Source: Glandiceps talaboti
Lineage: Eukaryota > Hemichordata > Enteropneusta > Spengelidae
Reading direction: 5' to 3'
Length of the DNA stretch: 64,000 nucleotides
Assembly (NCBI RefSeq): GCF_964340395.1
Contig: NC_135563.1
Span: forward strand, 7,421,922-7,485,921
Below, in pieces: positions 13,901 through 23,930 of this stretch. Both the position numbers and the translations under genes were made by a program. Numbering within the stretch: position 1 is the stretch's first letter; every line of letters begins with the position of its first letter. The notes beneath the pieces were generated by a model. It worked only from the letters and a program-made list of their open reading frames with translations, had not been told where the DNA came from and searched no databases.

Positions 13901-16291
13901 GATTTATGAAATGACTAAGATATGACATTGATAGTACTGTATCGTATTTGATAGAAAGTATTACAACAGCTGTAATAATGTATTATGTTACAACAAGTCT
14001 GCAAGAGCGCCACCAGTGTTGGAGATTGAATATCATGATATGAATCATATAACTTGATTCCCAATTAAAGAGCGCCACCAGTGTTGGAGATCATATATCA
14101 ATTATATCAATCATATAACTTGATTCCCAATTAAAGAGCGCCTCCAGTGTTGGAGATTGAATATCAATCGTATAACTTGATTCCCAATTAAAGAGCCCCA
14201 CCAGTGTCGGAGATTGAATATCTCAATCACAAAAAACTCTCTTCCTAGTTTGAGGAGAATATCTGCTATATTACTGAATGCCCTTATCTTTCCTGGCATA
14301 CTAAAGATTTCAATGTTTGTGTGATTTATTATTTACAGGTGCAGGGAATGTCTTTCATAGCAGCCGTTTTCCTTCTCAATTTGGAACCTGCAGATGCCTT
14401 CATCTGCTTTGCCAATTTACTTAACAAGTCCTGTCAGTTGTCATTCTTCAGGCTAGATGAACTAATAGTAAGTACAAAGTCTTATTTAATGTGACTTGGT
14501 GTGATTGAGGTGTTAAAGGAAGTGGGGTTTAAAAGATTCCCAGAAAATCGATAGACGTTACTCTCATACGGTGTCAAATTATTCAGGTCAACACTCTTCG
14601 AAAATAACTAAAGTTGGTCCAAATATTCCTGCAAATACTCCTGGAAAACTGATGAAAAAAACCCTGGAAAATTCTGACTATTTTATTTGACTTTAAGTAT
14701 ATGAACCATGAATTATTCACTCCGTGTTGGGACTCTTATGAGGTTTTGTCTGTCAGACTCTCCTGTATTTGATACATTACACTTAATTTAAAATAGTCCG
14801 TAGGCGCTTGGAAAGGAGATTAAACTATTTCATTTCTTCCAACAGATGAAGGCCTATTTTGCTACTTATGAAGAATATTTTGCTGATAATTTGCCGGAAT
14901 TGTTTGTACATTTCAATGAACTCAATGTCACACCAGATTTATACATCATTGATTGGTAAGTCACTGCATTATGTATTGTTTGTTTGTTTGTTTGTTTGTT
15001 TGTTTCAACATCTGAAAATTTATTTGAATGGAGAAAAAAGTGTGACGTGTAGGTTCAATTTCACTCAGAAATTCCAGTACTCCAAATCCACAAATTTTTG
15101 GTAAAATACCTAAAAAAAAAAATCAAGAACTGTGGATTTTGATTAGGATATATCTTGGGAAGTCTAAATGATGAATTGTTCATAAAAAGATAACATCATT
15201 GTTTAGTGTTTGGTTTAGGTCCAGAATATGTACTTTTGGTCGGAAGACAGGGTAGATTTGTCGGGATGTTCTAATTAGTTGTTCTATTTACATCATAGGA
15301 TGTATACAATATACAGTAAGTCATTACCATTGGATGTAGCCTGTAGAGTGTGGGATGTCTTCTTTAGGGATGGAGAAGAGTTTCTATTCAGAACAGCTCT
15401 AGGTAAGTCCACATGCTGTTTTCTATAATTTTCCTCTCACTAAATATCCCCTTTTTATGCTGAAAATATGACAAGAGGATTTTCTGTAATTTCAAGATGG
15501 AAACTGTCGGAGGGAAACACCAGAAGGAGTGCCTTGACTTATGAACAACTTCACCGTGTCAGTTTTCAATTTTATTTGTTGTTCTGTAAAGTCAGCCCAT
15601 CTAAATATGACTCGTAGGTCTTTGCCAAACTATGACAGAACCCCATGACACATAAGTGTAAGCATTGCGTACTCGAAGTATTTGAACATGTGTATGCGGT
15701 GTTCTCTGCAATCATGTTGTGAAAGTGCAGCTAAAAACACAGCAGGTATGAATGTAAATATCCCCAAGTGCCTACACTATCATTCCTATTTTATAGGGTT
15801 CTGTTATTATCACATCTTTACTGAAAACAGCAAAATTCTGTGAAAAAACATAAGTATGTTATCGCATGCTTTCATATACAAGGAACAACCATGTGCTTAT
15901 TTGCATATGATTTGCATACAGCATGCATGCATGCAGTAATGTTTTTGGTATTGTACATAGCTGCTGTGTAAATACCACTAGAATGTGCGTACACTTGTGC
16001 AAGTAATCACTAGCAAAGGTGTAATAATTTGTTGTATTTATCATGACTTACATTAAATAGATATCTTTTGTTTCTCTGTTAATTTACTTAGGTATACTTC
16101 ACATGTATCAAGATGTATTACTCAAAATGGACTTCATACACATTGCCCAGTTTCTAACAAAACTCCCAGAGAACATAATTGCCGATAACCTGTTTGTCTC
16201 CATCGCTGCCATCAACATGCAACAGAAGATGTTTGCTAAAGTTTTTGTCTCACATCTCAACGCTGTGCAAAATGCAAACAGCAAGGACTGA
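2823..16291 (+). CDS. TBC1D12/14: TBC domain Rab GTPase-activating protein, TBC1D12/TBC1D14 type (3' part)
   Basis: TBC proteins accelerate GTP hydrolysis by Rab GTPases. Vertebrate TBC1D14 acts on recycling endosomes and in autophagy; TBC1D12 is its paralogue. Eight exons (2823-2929, 8192-8269, 10085-10170, 11372-11443, 14339-14467, 14846-14955, 15299-15402, 16092-16291) join in one frame to 294 residues plus stop, after a split codon. The product has the domain start [17 protein letters not shown] and GNELNIT, the arginine finger motif I-x-x-D-x-x-R (IKLDVNR), the glutamine finger Y-V-Q, the IDW motif, and [16 protein letters not shown] followed by [14 protein letters not shown]. Both catalytic fingers are intact, so GAP activity is expected. 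The long N-terminal region of the family is outside the window. TBC1D12 and TBC1D14 cannot be separated; a single pre-duplication orthologue is likely. Confidence 0.93.
3292..3560 (+). mobile_element. Degenerate tRNA-derived SINE
   Basis: TGGTTAGAGTTACTGG resembles a tRNA A box and AAGTTCTGTCC a worn B box. The body has GGCTAAAGTCCTTGGGCAAG, also found inverted in the better copy at 61,575-61,960. Lies in the intron after exon a. Boundaries are approximate. Confidence 0.6.
3959..4347. mobile_element. TAGTCT-ended transposon, long old copy
   Basis: About 70-bp inverted ends: ATCTCCACTCATGTATAGGG on the left mirrors CCCTATACGTGAGTGGAGAT on the right, and the tips read TAGTC and GACTA. The interior shares CAATTGCAACTGCCTGTCAA and adjacent sequence with the copy at 58,184-58,517. 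No clear target duplication remains. A 21-base G run has expanded inside it at 4,235-4,255. Open frames here are incidental. Confidence 0.75.
5850..6190. mobile_element. Foldback family A, copy 1
   Basis: A leader of about 170 bp (TTGTCTTTGAACAGAAAATA onward) is followed by a palindromic half. There TTTATTCAGCTGGAAAC and GGTTATCACTAC are mirrored by TAGTGACAAGGCC and TGGCTGAATAAAG, ending GGGGAATAATATCTAAT. Sister copies lie at about 10,181, 33,405, 38,990 and 63,497. Non-coding. Confidence 0.7.
7331..7349. repeat. G-rich homopolymer tract
   Basis: Run of G interrupted by one A, directly after a short TG repeat, in the intron before TBC exon b. Length is likely to vary and may be poorly sequenced. 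Confidence 0.8.
7703..8075. mobile_element. TAGTCT-ended transposon, 373-bp copy with exact 9-bp duplication
   Basis: Flanked by the exact direct repeat GTTATGATC at 7,694-7,702 and 8,076-8,084. The left end TTGTCCAGTTCCTATAC and right end GGCATCCAAACTA match the tips of the small element at 486-561 (AGTTCCTA, GGCATCCAGACTA). The interior is non-coding. Inserted about 110 bp before TBC exon b. Confidence 0.72.
8192..8269 (+). CDS. TBC1D12/14: TBC gene exon b
   Basis: Acceptor TGTCTTACAG, donor G|GTAAGT. Encodes [19 protein letters not shown] and then the acidic serine-rich SDSESEE. The start continues GNELNITH from exon a, matching the family. The acidic tract lies in a loop that varies between family members. 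Confidence 0.85.
8281..8600. repeat. Degenerate tandem repeat, ~115-120 bp unit
   Basis: The motif AGACAAGATRATTGCWGTARTCA, then a TAAACTAA-AGCAGGTGT stretch and GGTAGNNAGGTATCAGTAG, recurs about three times immediately downstream of the exon b donor. A further diverged copy lies at about 9,060-9,270. Confidence 0.6.
9341..9530 (-). repeat. Dispersed copy of the GGTCGACTTATTCTC repeat
   Basis: CATGAGAATATATCGACCTTGTATATC and CTAGTGTAAGGTAAAATGC correspond, inverted, to the ~61-bp tandem units at 41,540-41,850. A third copy lies at about 2,560-2,660. Confidence 0.55.
10048..10077. repeat. (TTTGA)n pentanucleotide repeat in a splice acceptor tract
   Basis: Six TTTGA/GATTT units end seven bases before the exon c acceptor (TTTGATTTCCCACAG), so the repeat supplies much of the polypyrimidine tract. 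Confidence 0.85.
10085..10170 (+). CDS. TBC1D12/14: TBC gene exon c: arginine finger
   Basis: Acceptor CCCACAG, donor AAG|GTAAGA. Encodes [20 protein letters not shown] and [15 protein letters not shown] is the I-x-x-D-x-x-R motif whose Arg completes the Rab active site in TBC GAPs. Frame: the first two bases complete a Val codon and the exon ends on a codon boundary. Confidence 0.9.
10181..10550. mobile_element. Foldback family A, copy 2
   Basis: Best-preserved copy. The hairpin half runs from CCAATATTTTTCTTCATTCA through TGACCTAAGG and TTGTCACTAC to its mirror GTAGTGACAA, CCTTAGGTCA, GGAATGAAGAAATATATTGG. A leader of about 190 bp (CTGGTCATTCTACGTCACGA, CACTGGTTCTGCTGTGTT) is shared with copies 3 and 4. 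Confidence 0.75.
10836..10950. repeat. (CA)n microsatellite
   Basis: About 110 bp of CA dinucleotides with CGCA interruptions, in the intron after exon c. Confidence 0.95.
11372..11443 (+). CDS. TBC1D12/14: TBC gene exon d
   Basis: Acceptor TTGTTTTCAG, donor TAT|GTAAGT; both ends on codon boundaries. Encodes [20 protein letters not shown] and DVGY. This helix ([16 protein letters not shown] across the junction) leads into the glutamine finger; the Tyr of Y-x-Q is the last codon here. Confidence 0.92.
11660..11995 (+). mobile_element. Probable second tRNA-derived SINE with internal hairpin
   Basis: AATGGCTAACTTAAGGTCAG resembles a tRNA A-box region and GGGTTCAAATTCC a B box about 55 bp later. 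The body ends near a perfect 11-bp stem with a 4-base loop (CGCATAGCACC / GGTGCTATGCG, 11,935-11,960). The body differs from the SINE at 61.6 kb. An 84-codon frame inside is incidental. Confidence 0.5.
13000..13200. repeat. 86-bp tandem repeat, ~2.5 copies
   Basis: A unit beginning TACTGATTTTCATTAGATAT and containing GTTAGCAATCTGTTAGCTAG repeats with few differences. In the intron before exon e. Confidence 0.85.
14000..14235. repeat. ~65-bp tandem repeat, four copies
   Basis: AGAGCGCCACCAGTGTTGGA followed by TATAACTTGATTCCCAATTA recurs four times just upstream of TBC exon e. A minus-strand open frame here is a product of the repeat. Confidence 0.85.
14339..14467 (+). CDS. TBC1D12/14: TBC gene exon e: glutamine finger
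   Basis: Acceptor ATTTACAG, donor ATA|GTAAGT; 43 codons in phase 0. Encodes [31 protein letters not shown] and FFRLDELI. The first two residues complete the Y-V-Q glutamine finger. This is one of the most conserved stretches of the TBC domain. Confidence 0.94.
14846..14955 (+). CDS. TBC1D12/14: TBC gene exon f
   Basis: Acceptor TTCCAACAG, donor TG|GTAAGT splitting a Trp codon. Encodes [20 protein letters not shown] and [17 protein letters not shown] (final Trp shared with exon g). Close to the family pattern K-x-Y-F-A-T-x-E...NLPxLFxHF. Confidence 0.93.
15299..15402 (+). CDS. TBC1D12/14: TBC gene exon g
   Basis: Acceptor ACATCATAG, donor G|GTAAGT. Encodes [20 protein letters not shown] and [20 protein letters not shown](D)-ACRVWDVF is the C-terminal TBC signature. 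Confidence 0.94.
16092..16291 (+). CDS. TBC1D12/14: TBC gene terminal coding exon
   Basis: Acceptor TTTACTTAG; encodes [40 protein letters not shown] and a short tail ending NANSKD, then TGA. The KMDFIH-AQFLT-LPE pattern is diagnostic of TBC1D12/14. The C-terminal tail is short, as in the family. Confidence 0.93.
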
Positions 16292-16780
16292 ACCTTGATC
16301 CAGCATCCCCCCCATGAATGAAAGTGGTTCCTTCCATGTGTATTGTATTATAGTCTGTCCATATTGACCCAGAGGGTACGCAGGGTCCACTCCTGAGGGA
16401 CAGAAAGCAGTGCTAATATGTTATTTACATTGTTCTTTCCTCGTTGACGAAGATCGCAAAAGGAGAAGAGAACACCAAATATCTATATTCAATAATGAGT
16501 CTGGGGGCTTTTAAACTTTTTTTCAGAGTCCACAATCAAAATCTAGGTTGTGTAGGAGTGTAAAAATAAAATTTAGTCCTGCGTCATCTTTTCGGCGAGG
16601 ACATGAAGTTCTGTAATGTACATGTCTGTGAAGCCTGTGATGTAAAAACAAAAATTGTTACAAAAAATTATGAGAGATTTGTGATGGTCAAAAGTTTAGT
16701 GAACTTTGCCCATTCTTTTTCAAGCTTGATGAAATATTATTTTTGTAGAGAAAATAAAATACATTGTAGATAGGATGTAT
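16292..16780 (+). other. TBC1D12/14: Probable 3' UTR of the TBC gene
   Basis: Non-coding sequence after the TGA with two AATAAA hexamers, at 16,565-16,570 and 16,753-16,758. Either could direct cleavage; longer UTR forms are possible. The end is inferred, not seen. Confidence 0.45.
16753..16758 (+). terminator. Candidate polyadenylation signal AATAAA
   Basis: Canonical hexamer 462 bases after the TBC stop codon. An alternative lies at 16,565. AATAAA is common in this AT-rich sequence, so support is modest. Confidence 0.35.
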
Positions 16781-17236
16781 GACATGAATTGCCAAAACAT
16801 ACGTTCTGGATCAGTACATTAAATATATTAAGATTAAAGTAATGTATATTTGGACTATTGTGGTGAAGTTTAGTAACTGTTCACTGTGAATACTTGACTC
16901 TAATGTGCACAGACGAAATTAACTTGTTGGTAAATTTTCACCGTAGATGACAAGTTCTTGTGAAAGTAGACGCTGGTGAACTTCCAATACACATGCGCAT
17001 AGGTATATGTGTTAATTCAAGAAAACAAAAATGGCAGATATTTGAAGCTATTTCACAAACCCACCCATTTAGTCTGAATCAGTTGTTGTTGTTGTTGTTT
17101 GTACTCTGTTAGCTTAACAATATATGTAGCAAGTGATTCAACGAAGTATAAACAACAATAAATCTCTCAGTATACACTCCCACCAAAACTGATATCCCCA
17201 AAAAATGTGCAAAACATACATGTGTGTGTGTCTGTG

Positions 17237-17412
17237 TGTATACATACATACATACATACATACATACATACATACATACATACATACATACATACATACA
17301 TACATACATACATAGATACATACATACATACATACATACATACATACATACATACATACATACATACATACACACATATTCATACACATACATACATACA
17401 TACATACATACA

Positions 17413-17446
<34 letters not shown>

Positions 17447-17515
17447 CATACACACATACATAAATATGTTGGTACGTACGTACGTACGTACGTACACACA
17501 CATACACACATGCGT

Positions 17516-17546
<31 letters not shown>
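17237..17546. repeat. Compound (CATA)n, (CGTA)n, (CA)n microsatellite
   Basis: Over 200 bp of CATA tetranucleotides, then CGTA units (about 17,475-17,496) and a CA run (17,518-17,546). Long Tyr/Ile/His and Met/Tyr/Val/Cys open frames on both strands are caused only by the repeat. Confidence 0.97.
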
Positions 17547-17547
<1 letters not shown>

Positions 17548-18939
17548 CATTTTATTACCAGTTATGACTACATTTTGTACTTTAACTTCCTCCCCAAATC
17601 TTGTAACCTCACTATCCAAGAACATTATCGAAAACCTATAAAGAGGTTATTTTGTACAGAATTAGAGTGAATATGTACAGTAGATGGTTACCAAACTTGA
17701 CATGCATAGACACTTCGTATCTATGCCAGATTGCTACATTACACTACAAGTGTAATATTTAGAAGTATTAAATGACAAAACCAGTTTTACCATACATTTC
17801 ATCACAGTACATATTTGTAATGTATAAATGAGTAACTTTTATAGCATTTTTGCAAGTGTTTTAGTTATTTTGTTTTTTCTCCTGTGCTTGAATTATCATT
17901 TATGTTTTAGTTTTATTATCAACTTAATTTCAGAAAAGCGATATTAGAAATTGATACACAATATTTTAGACGTGTGCAAATTCAGTAACGAATGTATGAT
18001 ACAGGAGAACACTTTTGATGTGTTTTAGATGATACGAATATTATCTATGTATGGGTTTTGTAATCAACAAGTTAGCTGTTGAATTGAATAGGCCTTTCCG
18101 AAATTTGCCATGGTGGCGCTCTACTTCCTGTCTGTGTGTACCTTGGGGGTATACATGGTATAGGTTACTTGGTTAATCATAGAGCACTGCTGCTTTCCCC
18201 GATGTCTGAACAATATGAAAAACATCCCTGATTTACACTTCTGCAGAAAACCAAGGGACAAAGCTCTTAAGAAACGGTACTATGAGGTGATCATACCCCC
18301 AATTTGAGCGAGGGCGCTTTATATCAATTTCCTGTTTGCAGTCTGGGAAGGGCCTATTGAAAGCAACTCCAAATGAAACGAAAAGAACAAAGTATTTGCA
18401 GTTTGTAGAAGCGTAAACATGAAAGAAATCTGGAAGGTAAACTTCTAAGTAGTGGGAGGGGAAAACGGTTCAAATCAACTATCCCAAAATTATCAACCAT
18501 TTTAAAGTTTACGATAGATGCGTAGATCCTAGATTAGCAATGCAATATGTACTGGTATCAAATTATCAACATTTTATACACATAGTTGGACGTCTTAAAT
18601 ATTGTGCATTGAGGTATAGATTTTATGTACAGCGTTGTAATTTTTTTTGAAATCTGTGAAATGGTCACACCAATCAAATTCCTGTACATGTGAAAGTAGA
18701 CTAGAAAAATGTACCATAAATTGTATACAACTTGGTGGTCTTAATCCCTGTCATTAGCCCTCACCATTGAAAGCACACCTACCTTTGAAGGATAAACTGT
18801 AGTTTCATCAATAATTCGTAAATTTTATGAAATTGTATATACCCCGTTTACAAATACACATTTTTCCCTTGATTCATTTCCACAGTGACACTTGTGTGTA
18901 TTCTGTTACTGGGTTATTTTAGTTCTATGCAATACATTG

Positions 18940-19095
18940 ACATTGTGACTCCCTAGATTGATGAATATGTGTATATAAAATTTTGGACATGACACCCTAG
19001 ATTGATGGTTACATGTGGTTTTTACATGGACACGACACCCTAGATTAATGGTCATTTGTAATATATATGGAGATGACTCCCTAGATTGATGAATA
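18940..19095. repeat. ~58-bp tandem repeat, four copies
   Basis: The motif GACWCCCTAGATTGATGRWTA recurs four times with TTGTA/ATGTG-rich spacers. Confidence 0.7.
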
Positions 19096-20419
19096 TTTGT
19101 AATTTACCTTCAGATTTAGCTGAAAACGTGTAGATGTAATATCCATTTTCCACACAATACCTAGTTGTCCAAACTACATGATGTAAACTCAGGTCTTTCA
19201 CAAATACAATACCATACAAAATGTCAACAAATAAACCAGAATCACCATGGTAACAATAATACTACGGCCTTATTTTCCCTTGTGTCATGATGTCCCAGTG
19301 AAATATATGGGTTGTGTTTTACAATGTACTGTATTTGTCATTCATGTAACATCAAAACTCTGAATACAAAAAGAAGCACTTCTGAACAAAATTGGGTAAT
19401 TTGATTTTTTTACTTCCCATGCTTTCATTTTACTCACAGAATACAAGAATTTGTCATTTTTGACAGTATCATATTTTATGTGAATGATTTGACATGGTAT
19501 GATTACATTCATACAATGGACGTTTAGACAAGGCTCTCAATCACTCATGCTGATTGGCTGAGATCACACATGACCCGCCATCAACTGTTTGTCTGGTGTT
19601 TGCCTTCAATATGCTTATGATATACTGTACACCAGTTAGACAGACAGATAGACAGACAGACAGAAAGACAAAAGATTGCATAGTTTGACCACTTGGAGTG
19701 CTGTTCAAACACAGCTTGTGAACCAGAAGTGAGGGTCATTGTTAGTGTTGGCTCCATTGAAAAAAAAATCATCACTTCTCAGTGTTTCACGGCAAAATTT
19801 TGTTTCATCTCAACTAAAATGTGGCACTGCATATTATTTATATGGTATCCACATTCATACAAATAACAAATTTAAATTTTACATTCGACAGCTCCTACAT
19901 ATAATGTGAATCCATGACAGATGAAATTACATAGTATTTTTACAGTTGACAAGAGACTTGCCAGCCATCAATTTCCATATCTCAGTAGAAAACTGAATTT
20001 GATGAAGTAAAGGTACACATTTTACAAGATTGTCCCCCCAGACACACTCATCAAGTGTAATAACAAATAATGTGTACAGTGCATTCATTTGAGGTATGTG
20101 GATGTCCCCTTTGGTAACAAGTGATCATCAGCGAAAAAAATATATTCAAGTCTGGCACATGGAATAAATTATAAGTTTGTATAAAATGGATGGATACTAA
20201 CAGTTTGCTAGTATAAGGAACTCTTCTAACCACAAACAAGAGGCAATACATATGAGGAAATCTCTGGTTTCATTGTAGGATGTTTTTGTCTGATAATCGT
20301 ATTGAATTCAAGTACACCATGTACTCATAAATGTCATTTTCTACATTCTGTAATTTCTCTCTATATGAAGTTCATCTTCAAACCAGCAATACATTTAACA
20401 GTGACTTACAGTGTTGCCA

Positions 20420-20875
20420 TGTATGCAGGACTGTATTGATACAATGTAGAGTAGGGCTGTACAGTGTTATGACGTATGATGGCTGTACAGTGTTGTTATG
20501 CATAGCAGGGCTGTAATGTTGCAGTGTATGACAGAGCTGTACAGTATTAAAGTGTTGCAGTGTATGGCAGGACTACTGTGTTGCAGTATGGCAGGGCTGT
20601 ATAGTGTTGCTGTGTACATGGCAGGACTGCAATGTTGCAGCATACAGTAGGGCTGTACAGTATTTCCATGTATGGCAGGGCTGTACAGTGCTGCAATGTA
20701 TGGCGAGGCGTACACTTATCCAGTGTACTGCAGAGTTGTATATGTAGTGCTGCAGTGTATGGCAGGGCTATGCAGTGTTGCAACGTACAGCAGATCTTTA
20801 CAGTGTTGCAGTGTATGACAGGGCTGTACAGTGTTGCAGTGTATGGCAGGGTTGTAAAGTGTTGCAGTCTATTGG
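20420..20875. repeat. Minisatellite, ~28-bp unit
   Basis: About 15 imperfect copies of a unit like GGCAGGGCTGTACAGTGTTG plus CAGTGTAT. Several long open frames on both strands arise from it. No gene is inferred. Confidence 0.9.
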
Positions 20876-22124
20876 AGAAATTTTAAACCACAGCTGAATA
20901 TTCACGTGACCTTGTCATTATCATTGGTGTATAAAAATATGTAACAAATGATGAAAAACAAAGATATTTTACAACTTACAGTTTACTCCAAATCATTAGG
21001 GAGGGCTATGATATGATGATGATGATGATGTAATAGTTGTATATGTAATCTAATGACTGGGAACTTTTTTGTAGTTTTTGTGCACATTTATATACAATGA
21101 ATATATACAGTGTGTTTAGTAACACTGTACGTGCAATAGCTTTGGTTGTATGGACTCTAGACCGTCAAAACCAGCTATTCTTGGTTCTATCAATGTAAAT
21201 GTTGTCTGTCACTCTAAGAATTCCTTCCATGTTTCTGCTCTTTTTTTCCCCTTGTCTCGCTCATTCTACAATGCTCACAAAATGCTCTTTCATCCAAGGA
21301 GCAAATGGCTCGAGATTAGAGAATGAATTTATAAAAACCACAGATTTTTGGTACATTTTGTTCCCAAATAGTTAATGCTCTGGGAAAATAAAAGGTTGTC
21401 GGTATTCTTGAAATCAAGATGGTGAATTCAGAATTTTTGTTATTATTTCAAGGGGACCAGGAACAAGCTTTCGTACGACAAAGTTTGGAGAGATTTGAAA
21501 GACTTCGATTTTCAGGGAAATTCACCCCCAAGCTTACTACCTTAATAGTAAGGAAAGATGCATGATAGAGCCTCATTGCCATAATCAGGCTATAAGATTG
21601 CCATATATGGTCATACTATTTTGCATATATGAATATTTATGATCAATTCCTTATATGGCGATTGGCTCAACTGATAATACAGAAATGACAAAGAACAAAA
21701 AGTGCAAAGGCATGGAAGGAAGTCATAGAGCTGTGAAATAAAAAGAGAGCCTGGTTTCTTTATGATGTATGTAGAATGAAGACCGTGTCGTAACAAACTG
21801 ATGTGATTCTCTTGATCAATGTAAAGTGTACAATTACAAATATTTATATATGAAAGTGACCAAACAAATAGAGATTACAATAAAATCTGTCCATGTTATC
21901 TTGTAAGAAAATTGTTGTAGTCTGTTACTATCAGATCTGCCGGACTGTATATATGAGAGTACATGTATTTGTGATGTCTGTGTGGCTGTCTGTACGTTTG
22001 AGGGTGCAGAAGTTACACATAATATATTTTCTTTTTACATGACTGTTGTATATGCATGTAGTCATCTTCCACCTTTTAAACACAACTGCACTATAAGATT
22101 CTATCGTGACATAGGAATGATGTT

Positions 22125-23930
22125 GTGCCTGTCCATGTGTGTGTGTGTGCGTGCGTGTGTGTGTGTGTGTGAAAAACTAAGTCAAAAACTATTGAACCAA
22201 TTGTCTTGGTATATTATTACGGGATGTTGCTTTTGGTCTCTAGTTGGGACATTGTTCAAATCAAAATGATTGCACCACAAGCGATTTGGGTAAAAACCCC
22301 TGAAAACTCACTTCCCAGATTGCAGTAGCTAAATTATGGATTGATATGACAAAGATACCAGAATATTTAGGTATGGGGATAAACTTTGACAAAATGAACA
22401 CATACTACATACACATCAACAGGACCTCACCTAAAGCTACATCTAAATGATGTGCAAAGATAACAGGGATGAGTAGGTAAGTGAATAAACATTGAAAAAA
22501 ATGAATACATATATACTAATCAACAGGACCTCACCTATAGCTACAACTAAATGACGTGCAAAGATAACAGCAGGGATTGGTAGGCAAGTGAATAAACATT
22601 GAAAAAATACCACCAATGGTGTTGTAGCACAACTGTACAGTGTTTAAAAATGTTTATTCATATGGTAGTCCATGCTAACAATAAGTGAATGCTGAATGAC
22701 TATCCAGTTGCCTATCCAACCATGTTGCTATCTTTATATGCTATCATTTGGCTGTTGCTATGCGTGTGGTCATGTTGTTAGATATATTTGCATACATTTT
22801 TGTATGTTTTTGTTCACTTGTGTATGAATTCCTGATATTATCTTTGCAATACACATGATCATTTGGCTGTTGCTATGGGCATGGTCTTGTTGCTAGGCAT
22901 ATTTACATACATTTTTTGAATGTTTATTCAATTGTCTTAATCCCCGTTGTTATCTCTGCAATATACATGATCATTTGGCTGTTGCTATGGGCGTGGTCTT
23001 GTTACTGGGCACATTTGCATACATTTTTGTAATGTTCATTCATTTGCCTTTCTATTCCTGTTGTTATCTTTGCAATACACCTGATTATTGGGTTGTTGCT
23101 ATGGGCGTGGTCTTGTTGCCAGGCAAATTTGCATACATTTTTTTAATGTTTAGATGCATTCCCATTAAATTTCAGCCCAATTTGCTCAGTAGTTTTGGAA
23201 TTATAGATTTTTAACCAAAAAGACACATTTTAGCCCTAATTTGCATATCAGTGATGGAATCATCATGTCATGAACAAATCTTACTTTACACCCCCTTAAG
23301 AATGTTCCCACCAAATTTCGCACCAATCTGCCCAGTAGTTTCTGAGTTTAAGTTTTTTGACCAAAAATCACATTTTTGACCCAAATCACACACCTGTGAT
23401 GCAATCATTTTGATTTGAACAATTTCCCAACTCGACACCCAAGGTAATGGACCCATGAAATATCATGGCAATCGGTTCAGCGGTTTTTGACTTTAAGTTG
23501 TTTACACACACACACACACATCCACACACACACACACACAGACAGACAGACGCCGGGCGATCCCTATAGCACTACTGAACAAGTTCAGTTGTGCTAAATA
23601 AAAATGAATACATATATACTAATCAACAGGACCTCACATATAGCTACAACTAAATATCGTGCAAAGATAACAACAGGGATGGGTAGGCAAGTGAATAAAC
23701 ATTGAAAAAATGAATACATATATACTAATCAACAGGACCTCACCTATAGCTACAACTAAATATCGTGCAAAGATAACAACAGGGATGGGTAGGCAAGTGA
23801 ATAAACATTGAAAAAATGAATACATATATACTAATCAACAGGACCTCACCTATAGCTACAACTAAATGACGTGCAAAGATAATGACAGGGATGGGTAGGC
23901 AAGTGAATAAACATTCAAATACATGAACAC
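22125..23930. mobile_element. Composite helentron/pearl-like element with inverted ends and minisatellite core
   Basis: The left end (TG repeat, then AAAAACTAAGTCAAAAACTA TTGAACCAATTG) is the inverted counterpart of AATCGGTTCAGCGGTTTTTG plus a CA repeat at about 23,460-23,520. Between them are ~107-bp units in both orientations: forward at 22,385-22,610, inverted at 22,650-23,160. Three more forward units follow at 23,600-23,930. After the CA and GACA runs comes GACGCCGGGCGATCCCTATA and a hairpin ACTGAACAAGTTCAGT (about 23,574-23,589). The mix of minisatellite core, microsatellite and terminal hairpin resembles non-autonomous helentrons and bivalve pearl elements; this is inference. No Rep/helicase gene is present. 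Confidence 0.55.

Noticed and set aside
17109-17641. Long Tyr/Ile/His and Met/Tyr/Val/Cys frames on both strands
   Set aside because: Entirely produced by the (CATA)n/(CA)n microsatellite; period four cycles through all frames without stops.
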